NCBI RefSeq assembly: GCF_014297365.1
Contig: NZ_JACOQD010000002.1
Span: forward strand, 930,001 to 994,000
Reading direction: 5' to 3'
From: Winogradskyella echinorum
GTDB taxonomy: Bacteria; Bacteroidota; Bacteroidia; Flavobacteriales; Flavobacteriaceae
Length of the DNA: 64,000 nucleotides
In this document: positions 27,945-36,215 of the stretch, one piece after another
How positions within the stretch are numbered: position 1 is the stretch's first letter
Layout of the letters: every line of letters starts with the position of its first letter
Notes under the pieces: generated by a model
Database searches by the model: none
The model's input: the letters and a program-made list of their open reading frames with translations, nothing else
What the model was told of the DNA's origin: nothing
Program-made: the position numbers and the translations under genes

Positions 27945-28712
27945 TTATTGCCTTACACCAAAATACTTTCCTCTAGGATATTTAAAGATCCTAGGTATTT
28001 CGTATTCTTTTAAACGATTCTCATAATTGCTTTTTACTACAGGATTCATAGCAGCCCCATAATCACCTATTCCTGTATCATATATGTGAAGCCCTTCACC
28101 ATCTGCATTAAGTAAAAAACCGGAAATTTCAACTAAATTATTTTTGTACTCAATTTGAAAGAAAACTCTTCTATCACCTTTAGTTACCAATTCAAATGCT
28201 TTCCCATTATCATCATTATACTCATAACCATCATCAAAAACAGTCCAAGTATCCCCATCTATAACAGCTACAACGTCACCGTTACCATCTCTAATTATTG
28301 TATATACCAACAATCTATTATCTTTAATAGCTAATTTTAATAATTGACCAGATGATGATGGAAATAATTGGCCAAACGAAGAAAGACTTAATACACCGTC
28401 GACAAGATCTAGGGTTGCGCCATCCTCTCTCTTTCCTATCCTCATTTGTTTTACTGGCTCACCATCAAAATTTAAATCCCCAAACTTGGCATTAATCTTT
28501 TCTACCAAAGATTGTTTCTCATTCTCTTTATCTTTTTCTACCTTATCAGTAGCAATATTTGTTATTTGGACTATAGCAATTATTAATAGAAAAGCTATTA
28601 TAGATACTACAATTAATCTATGTGTATTAGTGAGTTTACTCCACTTGTTGAGAGAGATTATAAGTGACAATACAGCCACTACAAAAACTAAAATTGGTTC
28701 AAGGTATTTCAT
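27945..28712 (-). CDS. membrane-anchored protein of unknown function
   Basis: A 255-residue protein with two N-terminal membrane helices (about residues 5-20 and 32-52), then a charged helix (ATDKVEKDKENEKQSLVEKI) and a beta-rich soluble domain from about 75 to 255. The soluble part contains FGQLFPSSSGQLLKLAIKDNRLLVY, DGDTWTVFDDGYEYNDD and, at the end, GIGDYGAAMNPVVKSNYENRL. I recognise no family. The two-helix anchor with one large domain recalls sensory or effector membrane proteins, but nothing specific can be claimed. It is monocistronic. Confidence 0.5.
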   Translation of the reverse strand: MKYLEPILVFVVAVLSLIISLNKWSKLTNTHRLIVVSIIAFLLIIAIVQITNIATDKVEKDKENEKQSLVEKINAKFGDLNFDGEPVKQMRIGKREDGATLDLVDGVLSLSSFGQLFPSSSGQLLKLAIKDNRLLVYTIIRDGNGDVVAVIDGDTWTVFDDGYEYNDDNGKAFELVTKGDRRVFFQIEYKNNLVEISGFLLNADGEGLHIYDTGIGDYGAAMNPVVKSNYENRLKEYEIPRIFKYPRGKYFGVRQ

Positions 28713-28895
28713 TTGACTAAATTAATAAAAAGAATTAATTTTAATGAATTGTAAACTTTAGCCGTTTATAATTAATTGCTTTGGTCGTTACTTATTTTGA
28801 AATTCCTTCGGATTTTTCTTGCGTTCGTTTTTGTTTGCTAAATTAATTGCTCAACCACGCAACTAACCACAAACAACACTAAACCCAACCAAAAA

Positions 28896-28925
28896 TTGAT
28901 TATCCAATTAAATACCGTACCTTTG
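28896..28925 (+). promoter_or_regulatory. consensus Bacteroidota promoter of the DEAD-box helicase gene
   Basis: TTG at 28896-28898 and TACCTTTG at 28918-28925 are separated by 19 bp, matching TTG-N19-TAnnTTTG. The expected start of transcription, about 28930, leaves a leader of about 165 nt before the ATG at 29098. Confidence 0.72.
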
Positions 28926-28929
28926 CACG

Positions 28930-29097
28930 CGTTCTACAAAACTTTAGTGATGTAGAGCATAAATCTCAACGTCGCTAAGGCTATGTTGAGGAACTCCTCA
29001 GGGTGAGGATGTGTTACCTAGAAGTTTAAGTGTTTAGTATGTCGATTCGCTTCTTTTGTAACACCAAAAGCATATAATCGAATACATAAACTCAAGA
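28930..29097 (+). promoter_or_regulatory. long structured 5' leader of the helicase mRNA
   Basis: Three short, overlapping hairpins can form: CTCAAC/GTTGAG (28965-28970 with 28985-28990), TGAGG/CCTCA (28987-28991 with 28996-29000, loop AACT) and TCCTCA/TGAGGA (28995-29000 with 29004-29009, loop GGG). The second excludes both others. Such a leader is expected for a cold- or autoregulated RNA helicase, but no known riboswitch class fits. Confidence 0.45.
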
Positions 29098-30999
29098 ATG
29101 AGCACATTCCAAGAACTCGGTCTTAATGAAGACCTTTTACATGCTATTACGGATTTAGGTTTTGAAAAACCATCTGAAGTACAAGCAAAAGCAATCCCAC
29201 TTTTATTAGAAGAAGACAAAGACTTAGTGGCTTTGGCACAAACTGGTACAGGTAAAACTGCTGCTTTCGGATTTCCGATGTTGCAAAAAATAGATATTGA
29301 TAGCAGAACCACACAAGGTCTTATCTTATCGCCAACGCGCGAGCTTTGTTTACAAATAGCCAACGAGCTTAAACTTTACGGTAAATATTGTAAAGGTTTA
29401 AACGTTACTGCTATATATGGTGGAGCAAGTATCTCTGACCAAGCAAGATCTGTAAAACGTGGAGCACAAATTATTGTGGCAACTCCTGGTCGTATGAAAG
29501 ATATGATTAGCCGTAACATGGTTGATATTTCTAAAATACAATACAGCGTTTTAGACGAAGCTGATGAAATGTTAAACATGGGCTTCTATGAAGACATTAC
29601 AGATATTTTATCGCATACACCAGACGATAAAAGCACATGGTTATTCTCTGCAACGATGCCAAAAGAGGTGGCTACTATTGCAAAGAAATTTATGTACGAT
29701 CCTACTGAAATTACAGTAGGTAATAAAAATGAAAGTACAAGTAATGTATCGCACGAATACTATTTAGTAAACGCAAGAGATCGTTACCAAGCATTAAAAC
29801 GTTTAGCAGATGCTAATCCAGATATATTTTCTGTGATTTTCTGTAGAACAAAACGTGATACGCAAAAAGTAGCCGAAAACTTAATTGAAGATGGTTACTC
29901 TGCAGGAGCATTACATGGAGATTTAAGTCAGAATCAACGTGATATTGTGATGAAATCTTTTAGAAACAGACAAATACAAATGTTGGTTGCCACAGATGTA
30001 GCAGCTCGTGGTATTGATGTCGATGATATTACACACGTAATTAATTACCAACTGCCAGACGAAATAGAAACCTATACGCACAGATCTGGTCGTACAGGAC
30101 GTGCTGGTAAAACTGGTGTTTCTATGGTGATTGTTTCTAAAAGTGAAACTCGAAAAATAAAAAGTATTGAGCGCATTATAAAAAAGCAGTTTGAAAAGAA
30201 AGAAATTCCATCTGGAATGGAAATCGTAGAAGTGCAATTAATGTCTTTGGCCAATAAAGTTCATGAAACAGAAACTAATCACGAAATTGATAAGCACCTA
30301 GAAAGTATCAACGAACTATTTGCAGATACCGATAAAGAAACCTTAATAAAGAAATTCTTCTCAGCAGAATTTAACCGTTTCTTTAATTATTATCAAAAAT
30401 CTAAAGACTTAACCGTTTCAGAATCGAGAGGGTCTGATAGAGAAGGTGGACGTGATTACGGAAAATCATCTAACGATACACGCTATTTTATAAATGTTGG
30501 TCGTAAAGATGGTTTTGATTGGATGAAATTGAAAGATTTCTTAAAAGAGCAATTAGAATTGGGACGCGATGATGTCTTTAAAGTAGATGTAAAAGAAAGT
30601 TTTTCATTTTTTAACACAGAAAAAGAGTTACAAGAAAAGGTATTAGCCTTTTTTACAGATTTTAAACACGAAGGTCGCTTTGTTAATGTAGAAGTCAGCG
30701 AAAATAAAGGACGTAGTGGTGGCGGAAGACGAGACAGAGGTCGCGGCCGTGGAAGAGATGATAGACGTTCTGGAGGTGGAGGTCGCAGACGCGATAGTAA
30801 ACCAAGAGGTGAAAGAAGATCTTCTGATTCTGGAAACAGAACTGAAAGACGCAGCAGCAGACGATCGGATGATAACAAAAGTGAAAGACGCTCTAACGAC
30901 AGAGGCGATAAAAAATATAATGATTCTAGAGGAGATAGACGACCAGAGTCTAGTAGCTCTGGATCTGATAGACCAAGACGATCTCGCAGACGCGATTAA
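29098..30999 (+). CDS. DEAD-box RNA helicase with DbpA-type RNA-binding domain and RGG-like tail
   Basis: A 633-residue RNA helicase. The core (1-375) shows the Q motif region GFEKPSEVQAKAIP, P-loop AQTGTGKTA, DEAD in VLDEADEML, SAT in LFSATMP and motif VI HRSGRTGRAG. A DbpA-like RNA-binding domain follows at about 460-545 (RYFINVGRKDGFDWMKLKDFL), then a disordered tail of about 85 residues rich in Arg, Gly, Asp and Ser. This is the DeaD/CsdA type that unwinds structured RNA in ribosome assembly, decay and cold adaptation. The gene has its own consensus promoter, a long leader and a downstream terminator. Confidence 0.92.
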   Translation: MSTFQELGLNEDLLHAITDLGFEKPSEVQAKAIPLLLEEDKDLVALAQTGTGKTAAFGFPMLQKIDIDSRTTQGLILSPTRELCLQIANELKLYGKYCKGLNVTAIYGGASISDQARSVKRGAQIIVATPGRMKDMISRNMVDISKIQYSVLDEADEMLNMGFYEDITDILSHTPDDKSTWLFSATMPKEVATIAKKFMYDPTEITVGNKNESTSNVSHEYYLVNARDRYQALKRLADANPDIFSVIFCRTKRDTQKVAENLIEDGYSAGALHGDLSQNQRDIVMKSFRNRQIQMLVATDVAARGIDVDDITHVINYQLPDEIETYTHRSGRTGRAGKTGVSMVIVSKSETRKIKSIERIIKKQFEKKEIPSGMEIVEVQLMSLANKVHETETNHEIDKHLESINELFADTDKETLIKKFFSAEFNRFFNYYQKSKDLTVSESRGSDREGGRDYGKSSNDTRYFINVGRKDGFDWMKLKDFLKEQLELGRDDVFKVDVKESFSFFNTEKELQEKVLAFFTDFKHEGRFVNVEVSENKGRSGGGRRDRGRGRGRDDRRSGGGGRRRDSKPRGERRSSDSGNRTERRSSRRSDDNKSERRSNDRGDKKYNDSRGDRRPESSSSGSDRPRRSRRRD

Positions 31000-31007
31000 A
31001 TAATGTT

Positions 31008-31033
31008 AAAAGCCTCTTAATTGAGGCTTTTTT
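31008..31033 (+). terminator. intrinsic terminator after helicase gene
   Basis: AAAGCCTC and GAGGCTTT form an 8-bp stem around a TTAATT loop, and a T run follows. It lies 9 bp after the stop codon. Confidence 0.88.
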
Positions 31034-31100
31034 ATGGGCTATACTTGTTAATTTTTTATCAAATCTGAAGTAGGCATATGTTAAAATGCGTTTAGTTTAT

Positions 31101-31108
31101 TACCTTTA
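31101..31108 (+). promoter_or_regulatory. candidate -7 element before the CarboxypepD-reg gene
   Basis: TACCTTTA matches TAnnTTTG at 7 of 8 positions. It ends 2 bp before an in-frame ATG at 31111 and 17 bp before a second at 31126. A transcript from here would begin after the first ATG, which favours the second as the true start. Confidence 0.4.
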
Positions 31109-31125
31109 CAATGTTATTCAATTAC

Positions 31126-31935
31126 ATGCGATATCTACTTATTCTATTTTTAAGTCTCACTACAGTTAATAGCTATAGCCAAGACAGTACTGCAACAGTA
31201 CTACCAACTAAGGTAAAAGGAACCATCATAAGCTCTTCTACTGATGAGCCTTTGAGCGATGTAAATATTGTAAATCTTAACCAAGTAAAAGGTGTTGCAA
31301 CTGATGAAAACGGAGCGTTTGAAATTACTGCAAAAGCGAATGACACACTACATTTATCGTATCTAGGTTACAAATCCTTAAAAGTTAGAGTAACAAATGA
31401 TTGGCTAAAATTTGGTAATACGGAAATTGCAATGACCGAAATGGCTTTAGCTTTAGAAGAAGTTACCGTTAACCAATTGCAATTAACGGGCTACTTAGAG
31501 GTAGATATGAAGCAAATTCCTATTCAGACCAATAATCAATACCGTATATCTGGCTTACCTGGCAGATCTTATGAAGGTGGTAAAACTAATATAGCCACTA
31601 AAATACTTGGTGCTATTTTTAATCCTGCAGATTTCTTGTATAATATGTTTGGTAAAAAGCCAAATGAGATGCATAAGCTTAAAAAGATGAAGGAGGATGA
31701 CGAAATTAGAAATCAACTAGCACAACGATTTGACAGAGAAATGTTATTGGTGTTACTACAAGTAAATAAGTTCGATTTAGATGAAATTGTTAACCAATGT
31801 AACTACTCAAAGGATTTTATAAATACGGCTAATGATCTTCAAATATTGGATGCTATTAGCGAGTGCTATGAAGAATACAAAGTAATACAAAGAAGTAAAG
31901 AGAGAAAAAGCGGTAAGAAAAAAGATAAAGCTTAA
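31126..31935 (+). CDS. secreted protein with carboxypeptidase-regulatory-like domain
   Basis: A 269-residue protein from the ATG at 31126; an in-frame ATG at 31111 would add five residues but abuts a -7 element. There is a signal peptide (LLILFLSLTTVNSYSQ), then a CarboxypepD_reg-like beta-sandwich at about 27-110 (VKGTIISSSTDEPLSDVNIVNLNQ, DTLHLSYLGYKSLKVRV). The C-terminal 150 residues are helical and basic (GKKPNEMHKLKKMKEDDEIRNQLAQRFDREMLL). Domains of this kind usually start TonB receptors; stand-alone versions are common in flavobacterial envelopes and their role is unknown. It is monocistronic. Confidence 0.78.
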   Translation: MRYLLILFLSLTTVNSYSQDSTATVLPTKVKGTIISSSTDEPLSDVNIVNLNQVKGVATDENGAFEITAKANDTLHLSYLGYKSLKVRVTNDWLKFGNTEIAMTEMALALEEVTVNQLQLTGYLEVDMKQIPIQTNNQYRISGLPGRSYEGGKTNIATKILGAIFNPADFLYNMFGKKPNEMHKLKKMKEDDEIRNQLAQRFDREMLLVLLQVNKFDLDEIVNQCNYSKDFINTANDLQILDAISECYEEYKVIQRSKERKSGKKKDKA

Positions 31936-31939
31936 TACT

Positions 31940-32302
31940 CTATGCATCAGAATGCAAGGCAATTCTATTCCCTTCAGAATCTATAAATACTCCCATAAAA
32001 CCATTATCTTCTGATATTATAGTTTTTTCCAAGCCAATTTTTCCTCCGGCTTCCTCTACTCTATTGAGTTCTGTAGTAATATCTTTCGACATAAAATAAA
32101 TAAGAGTTCCTTCTTTACTTGGTATATAAGAATGCTGTTTTATTAGTGTTCCGGTGGTACCATAAGATCCATTATTGTTAGGAAACCACCCCATTTTTAA
32201 TCCACCAAATTCTACATCTTTAATTTTAATATCAAAAACAGTTTCATAGAACTTCTTAGCACGTTGCATGTCGTTTACTGGAATTTCGAACCAAACTACC
32301 AT
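31940..32302 (-). CDS. VOC family protein (glyoxalase-like)
   Basis: A 120-residue vicinal-oxygen-chelate protein with two beta-alpha-beta-beta-beta units: MVVWFEIPVNDMQRAKKFYETVF and LIYFMSKDITTELNRVEEAGGKI, ending GFMGVFIDSEGNRIALHSD. The family covers glyoxalases, dioxygenases and drug-binding proteins, so the activity cannot be assigned. The conserved Glu in FEIPV and the His/Glu positions at the end are candidate metal ligands. It lies 14 bp downstream of a second, different VOC gene, with which it shares an operon. Confidence 0.82.
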   Translation of the reverse strand: MVVWFEIPVNDMQRAKKFYETVFDIKIKDVEFGGLKMGWFPNNNGSYGTTGTLIKQHSYIPSKEGTLIYFMSKDITTELNRVEEAGGKIGLEKTIISEDNGFMGVFIDSEGNRIALHSDA

Positions 32303-32316
32303 AATCTAAATTATTA

Positions 32317-32730
32317 TTAAGAATTAGTATTAGATGCACTTACCATCCAATGAATACCAAATTTATCTATTACACTACCAAATTTACCTCCCCAAAATAC
32401 CTCTTTAAAAGGCATTGTTGCTTTTCCACCTTCTAATAAGCCATAATATATGGCACTTCCCTGTTCCTCATCATCTGCAGCGATACTTACATGAAAATTA
32501 TTCCCTTTAACCAATGGCTTATTAAAATCGTCTGAAGCTTTAAGCTCACAACCCTTGCCAAATGCCATTGTTGTATGCATTATTTTATTTTCAATTTTGG
32601 GTTTGCAGAATTCTGGAGGTCCATCTTTATAACGCATTGTCATTAAAATTTCACCATCAAAAACATCTTTATAAAAAGTTATTGCTTCTTCACAATTACC
32701 GTCAAAGGAAAGATAAACATCACATTTCAT
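32317..32730 (-). CDS. VOC family protein (PhnB-like)
   Basis: A 137-residue protein of the PhnB / 3-dmu-9_3-mt type. It shows YLSFDGNCEEAITFYKDVFDGEI, MRYKDGPPEF, the HTTMAFGKGCELKASDDF strand pair and a C-terminal KEVFWGGKFGSVIDKFGIHWMVS, which is the family's signature ending. These small proteins resemble glyoxalase halves; no firm substrate is known. It is first of the two VOC genes and is separated from the TrmH-type gene upstream by 41 bp. Confidence 0.85.
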   Translation of the reverse strand: MKCDVYLSFDGNCEEAITFYKDVFDGEILMTMRYKDGPPEFCKPKIENKIMHTTMAFGKGCELKASDDFNKPLVKGNNFHVSIAADDEEQGSAIYYGLLEGGKATMPFKEVFWGGKFGSVIDKFGIHWMVSASNTNS

Positions 32731-32771
32731 AGTGCTTAGTTTATAAGTTAGTAACTTAAAGTTACAAAATA

Positions 32772-33428
32772 TTACCCATTCGTCTGATAATGTTCGACTA
32801 TAGCCTCATAGTTTTTAATTGTTTTTTTAATCCAATCAAACCGTTTTTCTAAAATTTCATCTTCAGAAAGTTGCCAATTAATTGTAGATTTTCGAAGTTG
32901 AGCAGTTACATGCTGAAGTATAATTGCAGCAGATACCGATATATTTAAACTCTCAGTAAAACCAACCATAGGAATTTTTAGAAAACAATCTGCATGGTCC
33001 AAAACCTGTTGCGAAAGTCCTTCAGTTTCTCTACCAAAGAAAAAACACGATTTATTAGTAATATCAAAATCTATTAAATCGCAATCTTCGGCATGTGGTG
33101 TTGTTGCAACAATTTGATAACCTTTAGCTTTTAAGTCTGCAATACAAGATTTGGTAGTGTTGTAGCGATTTAGATCTACCCATTTTTGAGCTCCCATCGC
33201 TATTTCTCTATCAATACTTTTAGAATTAACTTCTTCAACAATATTTACTTCTTGTATACCAAACACATCACAAGATCGCATAACTGCACTAGTATTGTGT
33301 AATTGATACACATCTTCTGTAGCAACTGTAAAATGTTTAGTACGTTTCTTTAAAACATTATTAAAACGTTCTCTTCTATTATCTGTAAGATAAGTTTCTA
33401 AATATTCTAAAAGTTTTGAGTTTTGCAT
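32772..33428 (-). CDS. TrmH-family tRNA/rRNA 2'-O-methyltransferase
   Basis: A 218-residue SpoU/TrmH-type SAM-dependent methylase with the deep trefoil knot motifs: HNTSAVMRSCDVFG (motif 1), FFFGRETEGLS (motif 2) and IPMVGFTESLNISVSAAIIL (motif 3). The length and N-terminal extension (YLTDNRRERFNNVLKKRTKHFTVATEDVY) fit TrmH, which methylates G18 of tRNA, rather than the larger RlmB. I leave the symbol blank because family members differ in target. It is divergent from the TPR protein gene, with 33 bp between start codons; a minus-strand TACTTTTG (33449-33456) is a likely -7 element. Confidence 0.87.
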   Translation of the reverse strand: MQNSKLLEYLETYLTDNRRERFNNVLKKRTKHFTVATEDVYQLHNTSAVMRSCDVFGIQEVNIVEEVNSKSIDREIAMGAQKWVDLNRYNTTKSCIADLKAKGYQIVATTPHAEDCDLIDFDITNKSCFFFGRETEGLSQQVLDHADCFLKIPMVGFTESLNISVSAAIILQHVTAQLRKSTINWQLSEDEILEKRFDWIKKTIKNYEAIVEHYQTNG

Positions 33429-33461
33429 AAAACCTTATATTTAATGCTCAAAAGTAAAATT

Positions 33462-34670
33462 ATGAAATTTAAGTCTATCATCATTTTTATCCTTTTAGCT
33501 TTTTTATCTCATCAAATAAGCTATGGGCAAGAAAAAGATAAAATATGTTTATGTAAACCTCTAAAGGAAACCAAAGAAAACGACGCCAAAGTAATAGAAA
33601 TGGCTGAGTACATTGAAAATTCTTTTCATGAACTAGAAACAAAAGGTTTTAATGAAAAGTTTCATGTTAAATCATTTATAAACAATATTACGGATAATCA
33701 AGATATTGACATGGAAGACCAATATACAATTGGTTTTATGAAAGGGATAGAAGACACAGGTAAAACCTTATCTCAAAAAATAGTTAATTCTATTGATGCT
33801 GGTGAATACTATAATTTAATCAACTACCATTATAGTATTGAAGACATGACCTATTATTTTACTTTTAGAATGTTCTCTGAAGCGTCTGGTGTTAATTACC
33901 ACGATTATAAAGTCTGTTCTGATGGTGAAGACATTAAATTTAATGATATATATGTTTACCTTACTGGTGAAGAAATTTCACTAACATTTCAAAGATTATT
34001 TCTATTATCAAAACCTTCAAATAAAATTTTATCTAAGGTATTTGGATTTAATTCGGGTGAAGACTTATATACGTTGGTAGAAGCTAAAAAGTTAGCAGAA
34101 AAAGGAGATTACAAAGGAGCTTACGAAAAAATTTCTGAAATTAAAGGAGCTTTTGGTAAGGAAAAATTTACTCTAATTTTAAGAGCCAGTTATGCAAGCT
34201 CATTTAACGACAAATTGTATGAAGAGGTATTAGCTGAATTTGCCGAATTATACCCAAAAGATCCTACATTATATCTAAAACTAGTAGACTATTATTTACT
34301 GAAAGGTAAATACAATTTAGCACTTGTAAATGTTGACAAACTTATATTTGAGACCAATGATGATTTTCTTAACCTTATAAAAGGGAATATCTATTTGTTA
34401 AAAGAAGAATTTAAAAATGCAGAAAAAAACTTTGAATATATGACCGTTAATTACCCAGATCTTTTAGAAGGTTATGTAGGACATATGGTGAGTCTCAATT
34501 ATCAAAATCGATTTGAAGATACGTTAAGTATAGTAAAAAACCTACTAGAACAAGGCTATGATAAAGAGGCGCTATTAGAATTTATAGAAGAAAAAGATAT
34601 AGAGGGCCATAATGCTCTTGAGGCTTTTGTAAATTCTAAGGTTTACCAAGAATGGAAACGAAATTCATAA
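33462..34670 (+). CDS. secreted tetratricopeptide-repeat protein
   Basis: A 402-residue protein from the ATG at 33462 (MKFKSIIIFILLAFLSHQIS, then YGQEKDK), with a signal peptide cleaved near residue 22. An in-frame ATG at 33423 inside the divergent methylase start region is rejected. The N-terminal half (to about 210) is mixed and contains a Cys pair ICLCK; the C-terminal half (about 215-390) is a helical TPR array (AKKLAEKGDYKGAYEKISEI, LVDYYLLKGKYNLALVNVDKL, GNIYLLKEEFKNAEKNFEYM). It probably acts as a periplasmic scaffold. The sirtuin gene follows after 10 bp. Confidence 0.72.
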   Translation: MKFKSIIIFILLAFLSHQISYGQEKDKICLCKPLKETKENDAKVIEMAEYIENSFHELETKGFNEKFHVKSFINNITDNQDIDMEDQYTIGFMKGIEDTGKTLSQKIVNSIDAGEYYNLINYHYSIEDMTYYFTFRMFSEASGVNYHDYKVCSDGEDIKFNDIYVYLTGEEISLTFQRLFLLSKPSNKILSKVFGFNSGEDLYTLVEAKKLAEKGDYKGAYEKISEIKGAFGKEKFTLILRASYASSFNDKLYEEVLAEFAELYPKDPTLYLKLVDYYLLKGKYNLALVNVDKLIFETNDDFLNLIKGNIYLLKEEFKNAEKNFEYMTVNYPDLLEGYVGHMVSLNYQNRFEDTLSIVKNLLEQGYDKEALLEFIEEKDIEGHNALEAFVNSKVYQEWKRNS

Positions 34671-34680
34671 TGTCTTAAAC

Positions 34681-35355
34681 ATGAAACACATCGTTGTATT
34701 AACAGGCGCTGGCATGAGTGCCGAAAGTGGTATTAAAACTTTTAGAGATGCAGATGGACTTTGGGAAGGACACGATGTTATGGAAGTTGCTTCTCCACAA
34801 GGTTTTGCTCGCAACCCAGAATTGGTTTTAGACTTTTATAATCAAAGACGACGACAACTTAAAGAGGTACAACCCAACCAAGCTCACAATGATTTAGCTG
34901 AGTTAGAAAAGGATTTTAAAGTTACTATAATTACCCAAAACGTAGATAATTTACACGAACGAGCTGGCAGCACTGATGTTGTTCACCTGCATGGAGAATT
35001 ACAAAAAATAAGAAGCACCGGAAACCCAAAAGATATTAGAGTTTGGACAGAAGATCTTAATTTGGGTGATACTTGTGATAAAGGCTACCAATTAAGACCT
35101 CATATTGTTTGGTTTGGTGAAGATGTACCTATGATTGAGACAGCTGTTAAAATTTGTTACGCAGCAGATATTCTTGTTATAATTGGTACGAGTATGCAAG
35201 TTTATCCTGCTGCTAGTTTAATGGATTATGTACAACCAGATACACCTATTTATTATATAGATCCTAAACCTGCTATTTCTAATAATGGTAAGGTGAATGT
35301 TATAGCAAAATCTGCGACTGAAGGCATGAAAGACCTTATAAGCCTATTAAAATAA
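34681..35355 (+). CDS. Sir2-type NAD-dependent protein deacylase
   Basis: A 224-residue class III-like sirtuin. The NAD-binding loop GAGMSAESGI is at 9-18, then FRDADGLW, TQNVDNLHERAG (85-96) and the catalytic His104 in HLHGE. Y53 and R56 (FYNQRR) match the Tyr/Arg pair that reads succinyl or other acidic acyl groups in SIRT5/CobB. Of the four zinc cysteines only C132 is recognisable, in the stretch TGNPKDIRVWTEDLNLGDTC, so the structural zinc is probably missing. The gene follows the TPR protein by 10 bp; a functional link is not evident. Confidence 0.88.
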   Translation: MKHIVVLTGAGMSAESGIKTFRDADGLWEGHDVMEVASPQGFARNPELVLDFYNQRRRQLKEVQPNQAHNDLAELEKDFKVTIITQNVDNLHERAGSTDVVHLHGELQKIRSTGNPKDIRVWTEDLNLGDTCDKGYQLRPHIVWFGEDVPMIETAVKICYAADILVIIGTSMQVYPAASLMDYVQPDTPIYYIDPKPAISNNGKVNVIAKSATEGMKDLISLLK

Positions 35356-35378
35356 CCTGAACCAATAGTATTACTAAG

Positions 35379-35579
35379 CTAATCATCAGCACTCAATTTA
35401 AAAAATTCATTAACTGGTTTGCTAAACACTTGAGATAGCTTTAGTGCTAAAACTGTTGATGGCACATAACGATTAGCCTCAATAGAGTTGATGGTTTGGC
35501 GAGAGACACCAATTTTTTTTGCTAAATCATCTTGTGTTAAACTCAAAATAGCACGCTCTACTTTTATTGTGTTTTCCAT
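35379..35579 (-). CDS. XRE-family DNA-binding regulator (short)
   Basis: A 66-residue Cro/C1-type protein consisting almost entirely of the helix-turn-helix: RAILSLTQDDLAKKIGVSRQTINSIEANRYVPSTVLALKLSQVF. The ending PVNEFFKLSADD resembles regulators encoded next to small membrane proteins. Its ATG overlaps the stop of the upstream membrane-protein gene (TAATG), so the two are translationally coupled. It probably represses its own operon through the tandem sites at 36032-36096. Confidence 0.85.
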   Translation of the reverse strand: MENTIKVERAILSLTQDDLAKKIGVSRQTINSIEANRYVPSTVLALKLSQVFSKPVNEFFKLSADD

Positions 35580-36028
35580 TATCTGTATCGCTTTAAGGTG
35601 TGGTAAGACATCAATTGAACCATCAGCATAAAAAGAAGCGTTTGAAAATCACCCAAATCCTTATATACTTCACCACCAGAATGCACAACATTAGATACAC
35701 CAAACTCTACATAAGGCATTACCAGAGTATATACAACACCAACTACAAAAGCCCATGCATAAGACTGCATTTTTAATTTTATAGTTAACTCATCTTCTTC
35801 TTTATCTCTAGCGACAGACATAAGTAACATACCTATAAGTAGTGTTTTTTGTAACAGCAGTTTTAACCACTCAGTATCACCATCCATTGCAAAAGCACGG
35901 ACAAACATCATTACAATAGATAGAGCACCAATAACAACTCCTACCATCATAAACCTATGTGGCAATCTAAACCTTGTTATTTTCTCTAACCGTTTACGCT
36001 CGCAGTTTATCATTTTTTCCGTATTCAT
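35579..36028 (-). CDS. four-helix membrane protein paired with XRE regulator
   Basis: A 149-residue protein from the ATG at 36028; a TTG at 36037 would lie inside a promoter element and is rejected. Four membrane helices are visible (about residues 27-45, 58-75, 90-110 and 130-147), with a basic, cytoplasmic N-terminus (CERKRLEKITRFRLP) and a conserved loop SVARDKEEDELTIKLKMQSYAW. Genes of this size coupled to a 65-70-residue XRE regulator are common in Bacteroidota, where the membrane protein may sense a signal. No biochemical role is established. Confidence 0.72.
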   Translation of the reverse strand: MNTEKMINCERKRLEKITRFRLPHRFMMVGVVIGALSIVMMFVRAFAMDGDTEWLKLLLQKTLLIGMLLMSVARDKEEDELTIKLKMQSYAWAFVVGVVYTLVMPYVEFGVSNVVHSGGEVYKDLGDFQTLLFMLMVQLMSYHTLKRYR

Positions 36029-36031
36029 AAT

Positions 36032-36096
36032 TGACAAATATATTTTATATTAAGTAAAATTATTTTTACTATATGACAAATATACTTTACATAATA
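36032..36096 (-). promoter_or_regulatory. tandem direct repeats containing two -7 elements (promoter/operator)
   Basis: TGACAAATATATTTTATATT (36032-36051) and TGACAAATATACTTTACATA (36074-36093) match at 17 of 20 positions. Each contains TATATTTG on the minus strand (36035-36042 and 36077-36084), a perfect -7 element, 42 bp apart. Copy two is also a loose palindrome (TGACAAATA / TACTTTACA). This suits two promoters blocked by dimers of the XRE protein encoded downstream. Confidence 0.55.
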
Positions 36097-36215
36097 ATAA
36101 AATGCAAAAAATTTTTGCAAAACTTGATTTTGTAATATTTTTCTGCTAAATTCGATTTCATTAATAATTAAGCTATTAAATAATTTTCACTAAATGTTCA
36201 TTAAAAATCTTATCT

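Larger units (their letters stand above)
28713..29097. other. intergenic region with the DEAD-box helicase promoter and leader
   Basis: About 180 bp of AT-rich DNA separate the divergent orphan gene from a consensus promoter (28896-28925). The remaining 170 bp form the long untranslated leader of the helicase gene, described separately. Confidence 0.6.

Noticed and set aside
30483-31003. Open frames antisense and in a second forward frame over the helicase tail
   Set aside because: They are produced by the Arg/Gly/Asp-rich codons of the disordered tail and have no domain or start context of their own.
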